From Dyella amyloliquefaciens (GTDB lineage Bacteria; Pseudomonadota; Gammaproteobacteria; Xanthomonadales; Rhodanobacteraceae): DNA of 64,000 bases. The DNA lies in NCBI RefSeq assembly GCF_004296575.1, contig NZ_SAYT01000002.1, positions 186,001-250,000 of the forward strand, written 5' to 3'. The translations under genes were made by a program, and so were the position numbers. The notes beneath the pieces are model-generated. The model saw only the letters and a list, made by a program, of their open reading frames with translations, did no database searches and was not told the DNA's origin. Below are positions 19,638-28,376 of the stretch, piece by piece. Each line of letters begins with the position of its first letter. Positions within the stretch are counted from its first letter, which is position 1.

Positions 19638-20398
19638 AGGATGCCTCCATGACTGAGGGTGAAGGTTCGGGTTACCAATCGCATGGCGGGTGATGTGAGA
19701 CCTTGGGCCCGATGACGATGACCGGAGTGACGATCATCGATTTCCCGCGCAACCAGGCGGCCGCCACGCCCCATCGTCCCGCAAAGGCGTGCTTCAGCAA
19801 ACCGTAGTTTTACGGAGAGCCCGGTTTACCGGCCGGTCCACACTGCGCCGCGCCGAAGAGCCGCCCGGAGTCGAAAGCGCCGCCCTGCTTGTGCCGACCG
19901 ATCCTCACCGCCGCCGTAACACCATGGCGGCGCCATATGAAAAGGCATGAGCGAGGACCCTCCGTGCTTGGCGACACCCTCGTCACTTCCGGCACCCCAT
20001 CGGGCCGCCCGACGGTGGGCGTAATGACCCGTCCGCACGGACCGTCGCCTCGCGCCGTGGCTGAGACCGTAGTCGCGTAGAATGCAAACCTGCATGCATC
20101 GCCTGCCAACGATGCCCATCCTGCCGCACGCCGGAACACCGATAGATCACATCGAAGTCTTTGTCGCGATCACTGAGCCTGGACTTGCAGTTGTGCTCGC
20201 CGAGATCACCAGGCGGCAGGTCCATCCTTTGACTACGGTGATGGCCGACTCAACCGGCCCTGCCATAGCTTTCTCGCCAGCCTGCCATGGACGGAACAAC
20301 CTTTCGGGCCCGCAGAAAAGACTGCCCAGGGATGGTTGCCCGCTCGCCGCACTACGGCAACCGGCTACGCTACACCGAAGCCCGGAGGCTTCTTTCGC
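19638..20398. other. Intergenic region, no convincing gene
   Basis: Short GC-rich frames on both strands, none with a domain or good start. It holds the CCGTA-N4-TACGG palindrome at 19802-19815 and the GGAGG ribosome-binding site (about 20384-20388) for the cysteine-cluster gene. Confidence 0.45.
19802..19815. promoter_or_regulatory. Perfect palindrome CCGTA-N4-TACGG, possible operator
   Basis: CCGTAGTTTTACGG. Its minus-strand reading contains CGTAAAACTACG, the core of the motif at 14446-14460 and 43512-43526. It lies about 165 bp upstream of the minus-strand secreted-protein gene starting at 19637. Confidence 0.35.
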
Positions 20399-20953
20399 AT
20401 GAACTCTCCAACCAGTCCTGCCAAGGGTGCCGCGCATTGCTCAACGTGTGAGGCGATTTGCTGTCGTCTCACGGTTATCCTGCAGCCGGAGGAGTCCATC
20501 CCGGACCACCTGACCACCTACTCGCCCGAAGGCCTGCGCATCATGAAGCGCGGCAAGGACGGCTGGTGCGTGGCCTTGAGCAGCACGCGCATGAACTGCA
20601 GCATCTATGAGACCCGACCTTCGGTGTGTCGCCGGTTTGTGATGAACGGGGCCTATTGCAAAGCTGTTCGCGCCGACTATCGTGAGTCCATCGCCACTGG
20701 TACGCGACCCGAGCCAGTTGCACAGGGATTACTCGCTCACGACCATGCCGGCGAATACACTTCGCATACCCAGCCCCTCACCATCCTGCCCAGGAGTACT
20801 CCATTGGCAAAGACAAACTATTCGTTCGAAAAGCGCCAGCGCGAGATCGCAAAGAAGAAGAAGCAGGACGAAAAGCAGGCCAAGAAACTAGCGACGCGCG
20901 AAGACACCAAGACGGAGTCCCCCGCAAAGGCATCCACCGCCACCGATGCGTAA
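20399..20953 (+). CDS. YkgJ-family cysteine-cluster protein read in frame into a basic tail
   Basis: 184 residues if translated through. ATG at 20399 follows GGAGG. Residues 1-95 are the zinc/iron-chelating cysteine-cluster domain: C14, C17, C21, C22, then C57, C67, C77 and C87, with ETRPSVCRRF typical of the YkgJ family. From residue 136 the sequence changes to a highly charged helix (AKTNYSFEKRQREIAKKKKQ) that in many proteobacteria is an independent small protein. That segment has its own AGGAG and TTG start in the same frame (see 20804-20953). So this is either a fusion or a cysteine-cluster gene without its own stop that shares its 3' end with the second gene. Ends at a strong bidirectional terminator. 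Confidence 0.75.
   Translation: MNSPTSPAKGAAHCSTCEAICCRLTVILQPEESIPDHLTTYSPEGLRIMKRGKDGWCVALSSTRMNCSIYETRPSVCRRFVMNGAYCKAVRADYRESIATGTRPEPVAQGLLAHDHAGEYTSHTQPLTILPRSTPLAKTNYSFEKRQREIAKKKKQDEKQAKKLATREDTKTESPAKASTATDA
20804..20953 (+). CDS. Small basic helical protein from an internal TTG start
   Basis: 49 residues from TTG 20804: (M)AKTNYSFEKRQREIAKKK, then an acidic, low-complexity C-terminus. AGGAG lies 7 bases before the TTG. The sequence closely resembles a widespread stand-alone small protein of proteobacteria that begins MAKTNY(Q/S)FEKRQ (from memory). Its frame is contained in the longer cysteine-cluster reading frame, so it may be made both as a C-terminal extension and as a separate polypeptide. 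Function unknown; the charge pattern suggests nucleic-acid or ribosome binding (speculative). Confidence 0.6.
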   Translation: MAKTNYSFEKRQREIAKKKKQDEKQAKKLATREDTKTESPAKASTATDA

Positions 20954-21010
20954 GCTGTCGCGACGCCTTCGGCGCGCGCCAACCAGCCGTCCGCGGTAAA
21001 CCTTCGACGC

Positions 21011-21045
21011 AAAAAAAAGCCCGGCACAAGGCCGGGCTTTTTTTT
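21011..21045. terminator. Bidirectional rho-independent terminator
   Basis: A8 tract, 8-bp GC stem (21018-21025 with 21031-21038), 5-nt loop and a T8 tract. It lies between the convergent cysteine-cluster gene and the cold-shock gene and has the right tail on both strands. Confidence 0.92.
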
Positions 21046-21063
21046 CAACCTGACAGGGATCTG

Positions 21064-21276
21064 TTAGATCACCTGCACCTGGTCTGCCTGCAGGCCCTTC
21101 TGGCCCTGGGTCACGACGAAGGACACCTTCTGACCCTCGACGAGGCTCTTGAAGCCCGAGGACTGGATCGCGCGGAAGTGCACGAACACGTCATCGCCGC
21201 CCTTGTCGCGGCTGATGAAGCCGAAGCCCTTGGCGTCGTTGAACCACTTGACGGTACCGGTTTCTGCTTGGGACAT
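21064..21276 (-). CDS. Cold-shock protein, CspA family
   Basis: 70 residues, the standard single cold-shock domain. RNP1 is KGFGFI (residues 16-21) and RNP2 is VFVHF (30-34), with the start [20 protein letters not shown] and the end ADQVQVI. Binds single-stranded RNA/DNA as an RNA chaperone in the cytosol. AAGGAG stands 8 nt before the ATG at 21276; the longer upstream frame is not protein-like and probably reflects a long 5' UTR. Followed by the bidirectional terminator at 21011-21045. Confidence 0.96.
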   Translation of the reverse strand: MSQAETGTVKWFNDAKGFGFISRDKGGDDVFVHFRAIQSSGFKSLVEGQKVSFVVTQGQKGLQADQVQVI

Positions 21277-21468
21277 TTTATTTCTCCTTGGAACAAGTAA
21301 GGCCGCAAAGCGGCGAAAAAGCTGGTTGCAAGGAGGAAGGGGGGTTAACGGTGTAGTTGAATCGCAATCTACAGCATCCGGCCACAATTCACGGTGACCC
21401 TTGAAACTCAGCCGGCACACAATAGAGGATCGCCGGCCCAAAGTCCAAATATCTGACAAAGTCCTCGC

Positions 21469-21744
21469 TCAAGTGGCCCTCTGGCGGCCTTCCCGAACAG
21501 CGGCAGGCCCGCTCTGGACCGCAAGCAGGGACTTCAAGCCCCCTTGCCCTCCCCTTACGCCCCCCTTTCGCTCGCCATGGAATACGGCAAAAGTCCCTAG
21601 GCCGATGGCGCCAAGCGATAGCCAGTAAGGAACGAGCGCGGGCTGATGCCACGCCGCGAAGTACGCCGGTGCATAGGCGACCACCAAGGCCACCAAGGCG
21701 GCGTGGCCAAGCATGGGCCTCACCCGAAACTGAATGACCGTCAT
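21469..21744 (-). CDS. Possible small membrane protein
   Basis: About 91 residues from ATG 21744 (an in-frame start at 21807 is also possible). Two hydrophobic segments (HAALVALVVAYAPAYFAAW and YWLSLGAIGLGTFAVF) could span the membrane, followed by a Gly/Arg-rich tail that looks like random high-GC sequence. No family or clear ribosome-binding site; it may be a chance frame upstream of the cold-shock gene. Confidence 0.3.
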   Translation of the reverse strand: MTVIQFRVRPMLGHAALVALVVAYAPAYFAAWHQPALVPYWLSLGAIGLGTFAVFHGERKGGVRGGQGGLKSLLAVQSGPAAVREGRQRAT

Positions 21745-21877
21745 GACGGCGAGAACGCCGCGTGCGATCCATGCTGCCTTCAGGTGCCCGCTCCGGATCG
21801 AATGCAAATATTCTGAAGCCAGCCAGCTACCGGTTCATATGGGATGGTCTCCCTGATCCGGCAGCCAAGCTCAGTCG

Positions 21878-24571
21878 TTACTGGCTTTGTCGCTGGATGG
21901 ACGCCTGAAGGCGGTCTGCGTACAGCCGGTAGAAGTGGGCCGATGGCAATGACTCAATCCGATTCAGCAGTTCAACCATCGCCAGGCGCTGGGCCTTGTC
22001 GAGGTCACCGCCATCCAATGAAACGAGACCTTGCCACGCCCCGGAGCGCGTATCCAGATCATCCCTGTCGGCCAGCCTGATGGCTTCCGAATACGCGCGC
22101 ATGGCGCCGGTGGAATCACCGGACACCGACATGATGTCGCCGCGCCTGCGCCAAACCGGCGCCATGCGTGCGTAATCGGTGGGCCAATTGGCAGCCACCG
22201 TCGCGGCGGCATCGGACACCAGTTGTTGAGCAATCGATGTCCTGCCGGCAGTCAGTGCAACGTGGGAGCAAACAAGATCCAGCCTGATGTGCACAGGCGC
22301 CTGCATCGCGGGCACGCCCTGAAAGTAGGGCTCGCATGTCGCCAGCGCATGGCCTTGATCACCCCACTTATCGTCCAGCTCCGCATTGGCGTCGTCGATG
22401 AAGCCCGTCAACACCACCTTGTTGCCTTTCCACTGATCGGCATGAATCTCCGCTGATGCTTCACGCAACAGCACGTTGGCTTCCTCGTGTCGGTCAGAGG
22501 CTGCCAGCAGGTTGCCCAGATACATCTTCGACCGGGCGACCAGGAAGTGGCCGTCGCCCCACACTTCTTGCTGTGTGGCAAGGGCCTGGCGTAGCAATGG
22601 TTCGCCCTCTGCCGGCCGCAAAAGGGTACTCAACGCCAGCCCTGTCTGCTCCTCAGCCGCCGCAGTCTTCCAGCTGCGCTCTCCAAACTGGATGCGATTG
22701 TTGACCATGCCCGATCGCGCGGCTTCATAGGCCTCCTGCGGGCGATCGGCCAGCAGATAGAACTGGACGAGCCGCTCCATCACGGAGCCGTACTCACTTT
22801 TGCCATAGCGGCCGCGCCAGAGATCCGCCGCCGCCAGAAGATGCTTGAGGTCCTCGGGATCTCCGGCAGCATGCGAGTGCATGCCGAAGGCGGCCACCTG
22901 GTAGTGGGCGCGAGCCAAACGGTCCGGCGAGGAAATGCCCGCGGCCGTGTAGATGGCGAGCGCCTTCTGCGCATCCTGGTAGGCCTGCGGGTATTTCCCC
23001 TGCCCCTCCAGCTCCGACGTCCGATCAAGCAGTGCGTCGGCATACTCCGGGCTGTCCTCTCCCATCTGCGCCAATGATTGAGCAAGCCGCGCCGCATGCA
23101 GTTTGGACGACGCATCGGCCATACCCAGACTGGTGGTCAGTGCCGCGAGGTCCTGCATCAACTGGAATCGAGCCTCGGGCTGATCGGGCATGCTGTCGGC
23201 GACATGCGCCGCTGCCATTGCCACCAGCTCGTGTGCCGGCATGTTCCGGGTGCTGGTGTCGGGAATGGGCTGGTTCTTGGGATTGAAGATTCCCAGGACG
23301 AACTGATTGACGGCCTCCGTGCGCGCCACTTGTGCGCGAGCCACCCGGGCCTGCTGCAAGGCGATAGCGGTGACCGCAACCAACGCTGCGATCGCTGCCA
23401 CCGCAGCCGGCACGGCCACTTTGTGGCGGCCAATGAAACGAGCCACCTGGTAGTGAACACTCGGGCGACGGGCGATGACAGGCTCACGTCGAAGATGGCG
23501 CCTGATGTCGCCGGCCAGGTCTCGCACGGTGGCGTAGCGATCACCCGGACGCTTCTCCAGCGCCTTCAGAATGATGGTATCCAGATCGCCCTTCAGGGCG
23601 CGCCGAAGTGCAGGACTGTTTGCCCGCTCGCTCGGCCGCCGTGGTACTTGGTCAAGAATGGCCTGCGTGAGTGCCCGCCGGCCGGCCAGAACCGGCTCAT
23701 AAGGGCTTTCGTCGCTGAGCAGCCTGTAGAGGAGCCCCCCAAGTGCGTAAACGTCCGCCGCAATGCCGAGACGTTCACCGAGAACCTGCTCAGGCGCCGC
23801 ACCGTCCAGTGAAAGCGGCACACCATCGGCAAGCGACAAAGAGGAAGACTCCTCGTCCGCATCGAGGAGCTGCGCTATCCCGAAGTCGAGCAAGCGCACC
23901 TGCCCCTCTTCGTTGACTCTTACATTGCCCGCCTTCAGGTCTCGATGAAGCACCAGCCGACCATGGGCGTACTGCACCGCATCGCACACCTGCAGAAAAA
24001 GTTCGAGGCGCCGCGCTGTGCTCGCCTCATGCTGACGGCACCACCCCACGATATCGTCGCCCGCCACATGTTCCAGCGCCAACCAGGCCTGACCGTTGGC
24101 ATCGATACCCGCATCGTAGAGACGGGCGATGTGCGGATGATTCAGCCCAGCCAGGATCGATCGCTCCTTGGCGAAACGCGCACCCAGACGCCCCGTGCCG
24201 TATCCGGGCAATGGCAGCTTGAGGGCCACATCCCGATCAATCAGCTGGTCCTCACGGTGCGCAAGCCATACCTCAGCCATGCCGCCGCGCCCGATTTGCG
24301 TGCGCAGTCTCCACGGGCCCACCCCGTCTCCGGGTTGATGCGTAGAAAGATGGGAAGGATCTGCACCGGTCACGACCGGCAGCGTTTCCAGAAAACTGGA
24401 TGCATCCGCGTGACTGGCCGAAGCCAGCAGCTCGCGCAGCCGCGCCGCGACGGCGGGAGTGCTTTCCTCCCACGCTACCAGCTGCCGCTCCTGCTCGCTC
24501 GGTGGCAGGTCGAAAAGTACGTCCAGCAAGGGCGAGAGCTGGGACCAGGAGATCGCATTGGGTTGCGTCAC
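21878..24571 (-). CDS. Transmembrane serine/threonine protein kinase with TPR-like sensor region
   Basis: 897 residues from GTG 24571. The kinase domain (about 85-360) has the P-loop GRGGMAEVW, the ATP-binding Lys in ALKLPLPG (about 118), the catalytic loop HRDLKAGN (Asp about 211), DFG (about 229-231) and APEQ. A single hydrophobic helix (about 380-405) precedes roughly 480 residues of helical, TPR-like repeats outside the kinase. The GTG overlaps the stop of the sigma gene (GTGA) with GGAGG 7 nt upstream, so the two are translationally coupled. The membrane kinase probably passes a signal to the co-encoded sigma factor by phosphorylation, as known for ECF43-type pairs. Confidence 0.92.
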   Translation of the reverse strand: MTQPNAISWSQLSPLLDVLFDLPPSEQERQLVAWEESTPAVAARLRELLASASHADASSFLETLPVVTGADPSHLSTHQPGDGVGPWRLRTQIGRGGMAEVWLAHREDQLIDRDVALKLPLPGYGTGRLGARFAKERSILAGLNHPHIARLYDAGIDANGQAWLALEHVAGDDIVGWCRQHEASTARRLELFLQVCDAVQYAHGRLVLHRDLKAGNVRVNEEGQVRLLDFGIAQLLDADEESSSLSLADGVPLSLDGAAPEQVLGERLGIAADVYALGGLLYRLLSDESPYEPVLAGRRALTQAILDQVPRRPSERANSPALRRALKGDLDTIILKALEKRPGDRYATVRDLAGDIRRHLRREPVIARRPSVHYQVARFIGRHKVAVPAAVAAIAALVAVTAIALQQARVARAQVARTEAVNQFVLGIFNPKNQPIPDTSTRNMPAHELVAMAAAHVADSMPDQPEARFQLMQDLAALTTSLGMADASSKLHAARLAQSLAQMGEDSPEYADALLDRTSELEGQGKYPQAYQDAQKALAIYTAAGISSPDRLARAHYQVAAFGMHSHAAGDPEDLKHLLAAADLWRGRYGKSEYGSVMERLVQFYLLADRPQEAYEAARSGMVNNRIQFGERSWKTAAAEEQTGLALSTLLRPAEGEPLLRQALATQQEVWGDGHFLVARSKMYLGNLLAASDRHEEANVLLREASAEIHADQWKGNKVVLTGFIDDANAELDDKWGDQGHALATCEPYFQGVPAMQAPVHIRLDLVCSHVALTAGRTSIAQQLVSDAAATVAANWPTDYARMAPVWRRRGDIMSVSGDSTGAMRAYSEAIRLADRDDLDTRSGAWQGLVSLDGGDLDKAQRLAMVELLNRIESLPSAHFYRLYADRLQASIQRQSQ

Positions 24572-25083
24572 GCCATGGCCTCCCACAACAGGGCGCGCGC
24601 TTTCATCCAGTCCCGCTGCACCGTGCGGCGGGAGACATTCAAGGCCTCTGCCGCCTCCGATTCATCCAGGCCGACGAAGTAGCGCAATTCGACCACGCGA
24701 GCGAGACGCTCATCGAGCTTTTCGAGATCCTGCAGTGCCTCGTGGACACGAAGGATCTCCGCATCGCCCGGGGCAGCCGGCAGTTCGGTCGCCAGGGTGA
24801 CCTGCTGCAGGTCACCGCCGCGACGCAAAGCCGATCGTTCACGCGCCGCATCCACCACCACCGATCGCATGGCCTGCGCGGCATAGCCGAAGAAATGGGC
24901 GCGACTCTCCCATGGGCCGTTCCGGCTGGACATGCGAACCCAGGCCTCATGCACGAGGGACGTCGTATTGAGCAGGGTCAAGGCTTCGCCTTTGCGCAAA
25001 CGCGAATGAGCCATGCGCTTGAGTTCGTCGTAGGACGTGGCGAGCAGTTCGGCGGACAGGGGGCGAGTGGAGTTATTCGTCAT
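24568..25083 (-). CDS. ECF sigma factor (SigECF/TIGR02999 type) paired with a kinase
   Basis: 171 residues from ATG 25083 (an alternative ATG at 25113 adds 10 residues). Region 2 includes SLVHEAWVRM and SRAHFFGYAAQAMRSVVVDAARER; region 4 is LEKLDERLARVVELRYFVGLDESEAAEALNVSRRTVQRDW with an HTH. This is the sigma-70 ECF-like family (PF07638) usually encoded beside Ser/Thr kinases and without an anti-sigma factor. It directs RNA polymerase to unknown promoters, probably after phosphorylation by the downstream kinase, with which it shares a GTGA overlap. Confidence 0.93.
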   Translation of the reverse strand: MTNNSTRPLSAELLATSYDELKRMAHSRLRKGEALTLLNTTSLVHEAWVRMSSRNGPWESRAHFFGYAAQAMRSVVVDAARERSALRRGGDLQQVTLATELPAAPGDAEILRVHEALQDLEKLDERLARVVELRYFVGLDESEAAEALNVSRRTVQRDWMKARALLWEAMA

Positions 25084-25271
25084 GAGCAAGGCTTGGGGAA
25101 AATGCCTGGGCATGACTTGGCTCGCCGCCGCACAGCGGTGACCGGCCGCGTCATGCGCCGCGGAGCCATGGTGCCAGATTCATTTCACGGCATGGCGCTT
25201 TTGAGGCCGGAAGTCCGTATGGGGTGGTAAGGCGACTCGATTGCCTTCCCTTTCGCCACCCGAGGACCACC

Positions 25272-26195
25272 ATGAACCGCCCTTCGCTCCTTTGCGGCCT
25301 GCTCGCGGCCACGCTGCTCGCCGGCTGCGGCCAGCACGAATCCTCTACCGCCCAGCCAGATGCCTCCAGCGCGAGCACGCCCAGCCACAGCCAGAGCGGC
25401 CCGGAACGACGCGCCGCCAAGCCGATGGATGCCTATGAGGTCATCGACCTTTCGCCGGCGAGTTTCCCCGAGCCGACCTACCTGGAACTGATCAGGCAGG
25501 TCCGGGCGGCCTACTGGTCAGCGACGCCGAAGGATACGGCCGCGCTCGCCTTCGACTACCTGGCCGATTACCGCGCCGAAACCGACAGCTTCAAGCGCGC
25601 CGACATTGCCAAGGCCCATGCGTCCGAGCTCGACCAGGCCTATGGCGATGCCCAGCAGCGACATGACTATGCGGTGCGCACCCGAAGCCTGATGCAGGTC
25701 TTTCCGTACGACGCATCGACGGGCGGCTTCAAGGTGCTCTTTTCCAGTGACGACGAGCGCTCCGCCGTGGGGGTGTTCAAGAGCGTAGGCAATCGTCATC
25801 CCTACGGTGCGTGGAGCTTCCGTTTTGTGGGTATCCCGCGCGTGGCGAGCGGGCATGAGGCGATCTACAAGCCCAAGGACGAAGCCGAGGCCCGAGCGAT
25901 CGAGGCTGCCCTGGCAGCCCAGCGCGACGCCAGCGGAGGCTCGATCAATGTCTACGCCCAGTACGAAGGTCATCCGCTCGCCACGATCTCGAGCCCCGCT
26001 CACGATGACACCATCATCTTTGGCATCGATGCCATCACGGCAGTCGACCGCAAGACGGGCAAGCCGCTGCTGACGATCAACGGCAAAGACCTCGGCCCCA
26101 TCGACATCAAGTGCTCCACCACGCGGAAGGCCCTGAACCTCCCCGAGCCCGCGCAGTCCGGCGGCATCGAAATGTCGAGCGAATCGCCGTGCTGA
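25272..26195 (+). CDS. Lipoprotein of unknown function
   Basis: 307 residues. ATG 25272 has GAGGA upstream and starts a lipoprotein signal (MNRPSLLCGLLAATLLAGC, lipobox LAGC, Cys 19). A Ser/Thr-rich spacer is followed by a mixed alpha/beta domain (YEVIDLSPASFPEPTYLELI, LMQVFPYDASTGGFKVLFSS, GAWSFRFVGIPRVASGHEAIY). No recognised catalytic motif; family not identified. It is followed 32 bp later by a second lipoprotein gene, probably co-transcribed. Periplasmic face of a membrane. Confidence 0.75.
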   Translation: MNRPSLLCGLLAATLLAGCGQHESSTAQPDASSASTPSHSQSGPERRAAKPMDAYEVIDLSPASFPEPTYLELIRQVRAAYWSATPKDTAALAFDYLADYRAETDSFKRADIAKAHASELDQAYGDAQQRHDYAVRTRSLMQVFPYDASTGGFKVLFSSDDERSAVGVFKSVGNRHPYGAWSFRFVGIPRVASGHEAIYKPKDEAEARAIEAALAAQRDASGGSINVYAQYEGHPLATISSPAHDDTIIFGIDAITAVDRKTGKPLLTINGKDLGPIDIKCSTTRKALNLPEPAQSGGIEMSSESPC

Positions 26196-26227
26196 CGCGC
26201 AGCCTCCCTTCCTGCTTTTACATCCCC

Positions 26228-26503
26228 ATGAAACGTCTGATCGCCGTAGCATTGGCCACACTGACCCTCGCCGCCTGTTCGTCGGGCCCAAGCGCGGATG
26301 ACGTGAAGATCGCCGTGCGCAAACAGATGACCTCCATCGGAGGCACCCAGGCCGCAGACCTGTACGCCAAGGAGATCGACGCCATCAAGGTGCTCGGCTG
26401 CAAGTCCGCCGACCACGGTTACGAGTGCGACGTTCAAGGCCCGGCTGGCGTGCAGCGCCAGAGATTCATCAAGACCGATGACGGGTGGGTCCTCGCGCAG
26501 TAG
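26228..26503 (+). CDS. Small lipoprotein
   Basis: 91 residues: lipoprotein signal MKRLIAVALATLTLAAC (lipobox LAAC), then a small domain with two cysteines (LGCKSADHGYECDVQGP) likely forming a disulphide, ending RFIKTDDGWVLAQ. The tail pattern (VQRQRFIKTDDGW) resembles small immunity/inhibitor-like lipoproteins, but no family is assigned. In an apparent operon with the lipoprotein just upstream. Confidence 0.7.
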   Translation: MKRLIAVALATLTLAACSSGPSADDVKIAVRKQMTSIGGTQAADLYAKEIDAIKVLGCKSADHGYECDVQGPAGVQRQRFIKTDDGWVLAQ

Positions 26504-26978
26504 CTCGGGGCGCTGGCTCCGACGGGAGCAAATCCATCCAGAACTGTGCCGCCCTGCACCCTCATTCCGCGGATACGTCCAGGTGGGGAACGGGGCGGCC
26601 GAATAGCCTCCTGCAAGCCAGGCAGCGACAAGACCGCGAACTCCGCTGGCATGGGCAAGCTGGACTTCGGTCATTGCCGCACGCTTCCTCGGAGACGAGC
26701 GCTCACGCCCGGCGCTTCGATGCACTTCGATTTGTACTTTCCCTAACAGAACCGGCATCAGCCATCGCCCTATATTCCGCGTCGATCGTGGCTGGAGCGA
26801 CATCACGCATCTGCGTGAATCGTGCTCTTGCCAAGCGTAGCGGCGCTTTCTTGCCCGCGCGGAGACCGCAAGGTTGTCGGCCTTCCGGATACGCGTCGTC
26901 AATCGAAAGCAGGCGATGAACCCGGCCACCGCGCCGTCATCGTCGTGGGTCAGTAGATGTCTGCAAGTGAGGAAGGAA
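26504..26978. other. Gene-free stretch
   Basis: No coding-like frame, RNA gene or repeat recognised. The right end carries the purine-rich ribosome-binding site (GAGGAAGGA) of the next gene. Confidence 0.5.
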
Positions 26979-27383
26979 ATGAGTGTGTCGGAGAGCGTGC
27001 GGACCAGGCTCGACTGCGAAGAACTGCTGGGCGAACTGGATTGCCAGTACCGTAACGCGACAAGGCCCAGTAGCCACCTGGACCAGCTCACGGAGTGGGT
27101 CCTGCATGCACAGGAGGTGGTGGACTCAGCTGCATTCGGCTTGAGCCCGGGCGAAGCCAGCGAGCTGCTGGCATGCTACGCGGCGCAACTGCATAGCGCG
27201 CTTTGCGCCATACCCAGCTTGGGCGCACCGGGAAACGGTGCAGCTCCCATCAAGCCCCTGCATCTGGACACGGACACCGAGCAGGCGATCCGTCGCGTTG
27301 GCGAGAGCCACGGCAAGCAATTGCGGACGCAGTGGCTGGCGGACATGCACTCAAAGGCCGCGCAAGCAGCCCGCGTCCATTGA
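26979..27383 (+). CDS. Small soluble hypothetical protein
   Basis: 134 residues from ATG 26979, chosen because GAGGAAGGA lies just upstream. Helical throughout (ELLGELDCQYRNATRPSSHLDQLTEWVLHAQEVVD), ending KAAQAARVH. No recognisable domain or partner gene. Cytosolic; function unknown. Confidence 0.6.
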   Translation: MSVSESVRTRLDCEELLGELDCQYRNATRPSSHLDQLTEWVLHAQEVVDSAAFGLSPGEASELLACYAAQLHSALCAIPSLGAPGNGAAPIKPLHLDTDTEQAIRRVGESHGKQLRTQWLADMHSKAAQAARVH

Positions 27384-27725
27384 ATCCCGTCATTCCTGTT
27401 TAGTCGCTCAAAAGTCGAACGCGAGGGCACGGCCCGTATCCCGCGCCTGGGTTCAGCAAGGCTTATCGGCCCTGTCCATGCAGGCTATCGAGCATCGGTG
27501 AGCGGTATTCGCCGGGATTTGACCGTGCGGGCTCCACGCCGGGGCCAACCTTGCCGATACAAGCCTCGGTTGCACCAGCATCACCCTTGGCAGACCAGCC
27601 CCCTGCGGGCGACGGAAAGCGTTGCGTACGAATTCTGGATGCCGGCGCGCCTTCCCTCCAACCAGGGCCAGCGTTCGCGCGGAAAAGCGTGAGCAGGGCG
27701 TAAGGCGAAGCGCACCGATACTGCC
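27384..27725. other. Gene-free stretch
   Basis: No convincing open frame, RNA gene or repeat between a plus-strand and a minus-strand gene. Confidence 0.5.
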
Positions 27726-28373
27726 TTACCAGGCGCTGCGGATCGTCTCATTTCCTTCAGCATTGCTGGAGAACGCTGCAGTCGGGGACGTGATGGGCTG
27801 CAGCGACAGGCGTGTCCGCCGGAACAGCACTTCGTCAAACGCTTCGGTAATGCCCCGGGCGTTGACGGGCCCCATCGTCTCGATGTCCTGAAGGAACGCA
27901 TCGAGGAATCGCCGATCGCCGTCCTGTAGCGCCCTGACAAAACTGCGCCAGCGGGAAGCGTCCAGTGCATCCGTCTCGGTGGCGTAGGGCGAGGCATACA
28001 GCCGGGTGCCTGCAGGCCACCGTGAGCCATCAGAACGCCCGCGGAGAAACTCCACATCGAACTCGGAGACCAGTGCCACGGGCTGGTCGTCCAGCGTTGG
28101 AGCGAGCTGGCTCTTCAGCCAGCCGTAGCCGCGGAAGAATCCCGCCTTGAACGGCCAAAATTCATCCGGGGTTGGCTTGGGGAGGGATTCTCTCCTGAAG
28201 CTTTTCCACGACTCGTAACACTGACCCACCACCTCGGCAACCACGTGCGTTCCTCGAGCGTTCGGATACACGGCTTGTTCCGTGGCGACGTGCACACGGC
28301 ATGCATTCGTGATCCGGCAGGAGTTTGACGTACCTGGCCACCTGCGTTCTGTTCTGTACGAGACAAATGGCAA
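27726..28373 (-). CDS. Hypothetical soluble protein downstream of a Crp/Fnr regulator
   Basis: Up to 215 residues; codon choice is clearly coding at least from residue 27 on, so the true start may be GTG 28295 rather than TTG 28373. Aromatic- and acid-rich (DEFWPFKAGFFRGYGWLKSQ, TRLYASPYATETDALDASRWRSFVRALQDGDRRF), suggesting a small enzyme or ligand-binding protein; no family recognised. TTG 28373 lies 3 nt after the stop of the Crp/Fnr gene, so the two are probably one transcript. Confidence 0.6.
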   Translation of the reverse strand: MPFVSYRTERRWPGTSNSCRITNACRVHVATEQAVYPNARGTHVVAEVVGQCYESWKSFRRESLPKPTPDEFWPFKAGFFRGYGWLKSQLAPTLDDQPVALVSEFDVEFLRGRSDGSRWPAGTRLYASPYATETDALDASRWRSFVRALQDGDRRFLDAFLQDIETMGPVNARGITEAFDEVLFRRTRLSLQPITSPTAAFSSNAEGNETIRSAW

Positions 28374-28376
28374 GGT

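Noticed and set aside
27384-27725. Possible short genes or RNA in the gap
   Set aside because: No coding-like codon use, hairpin-tail pattern or RNA motif.
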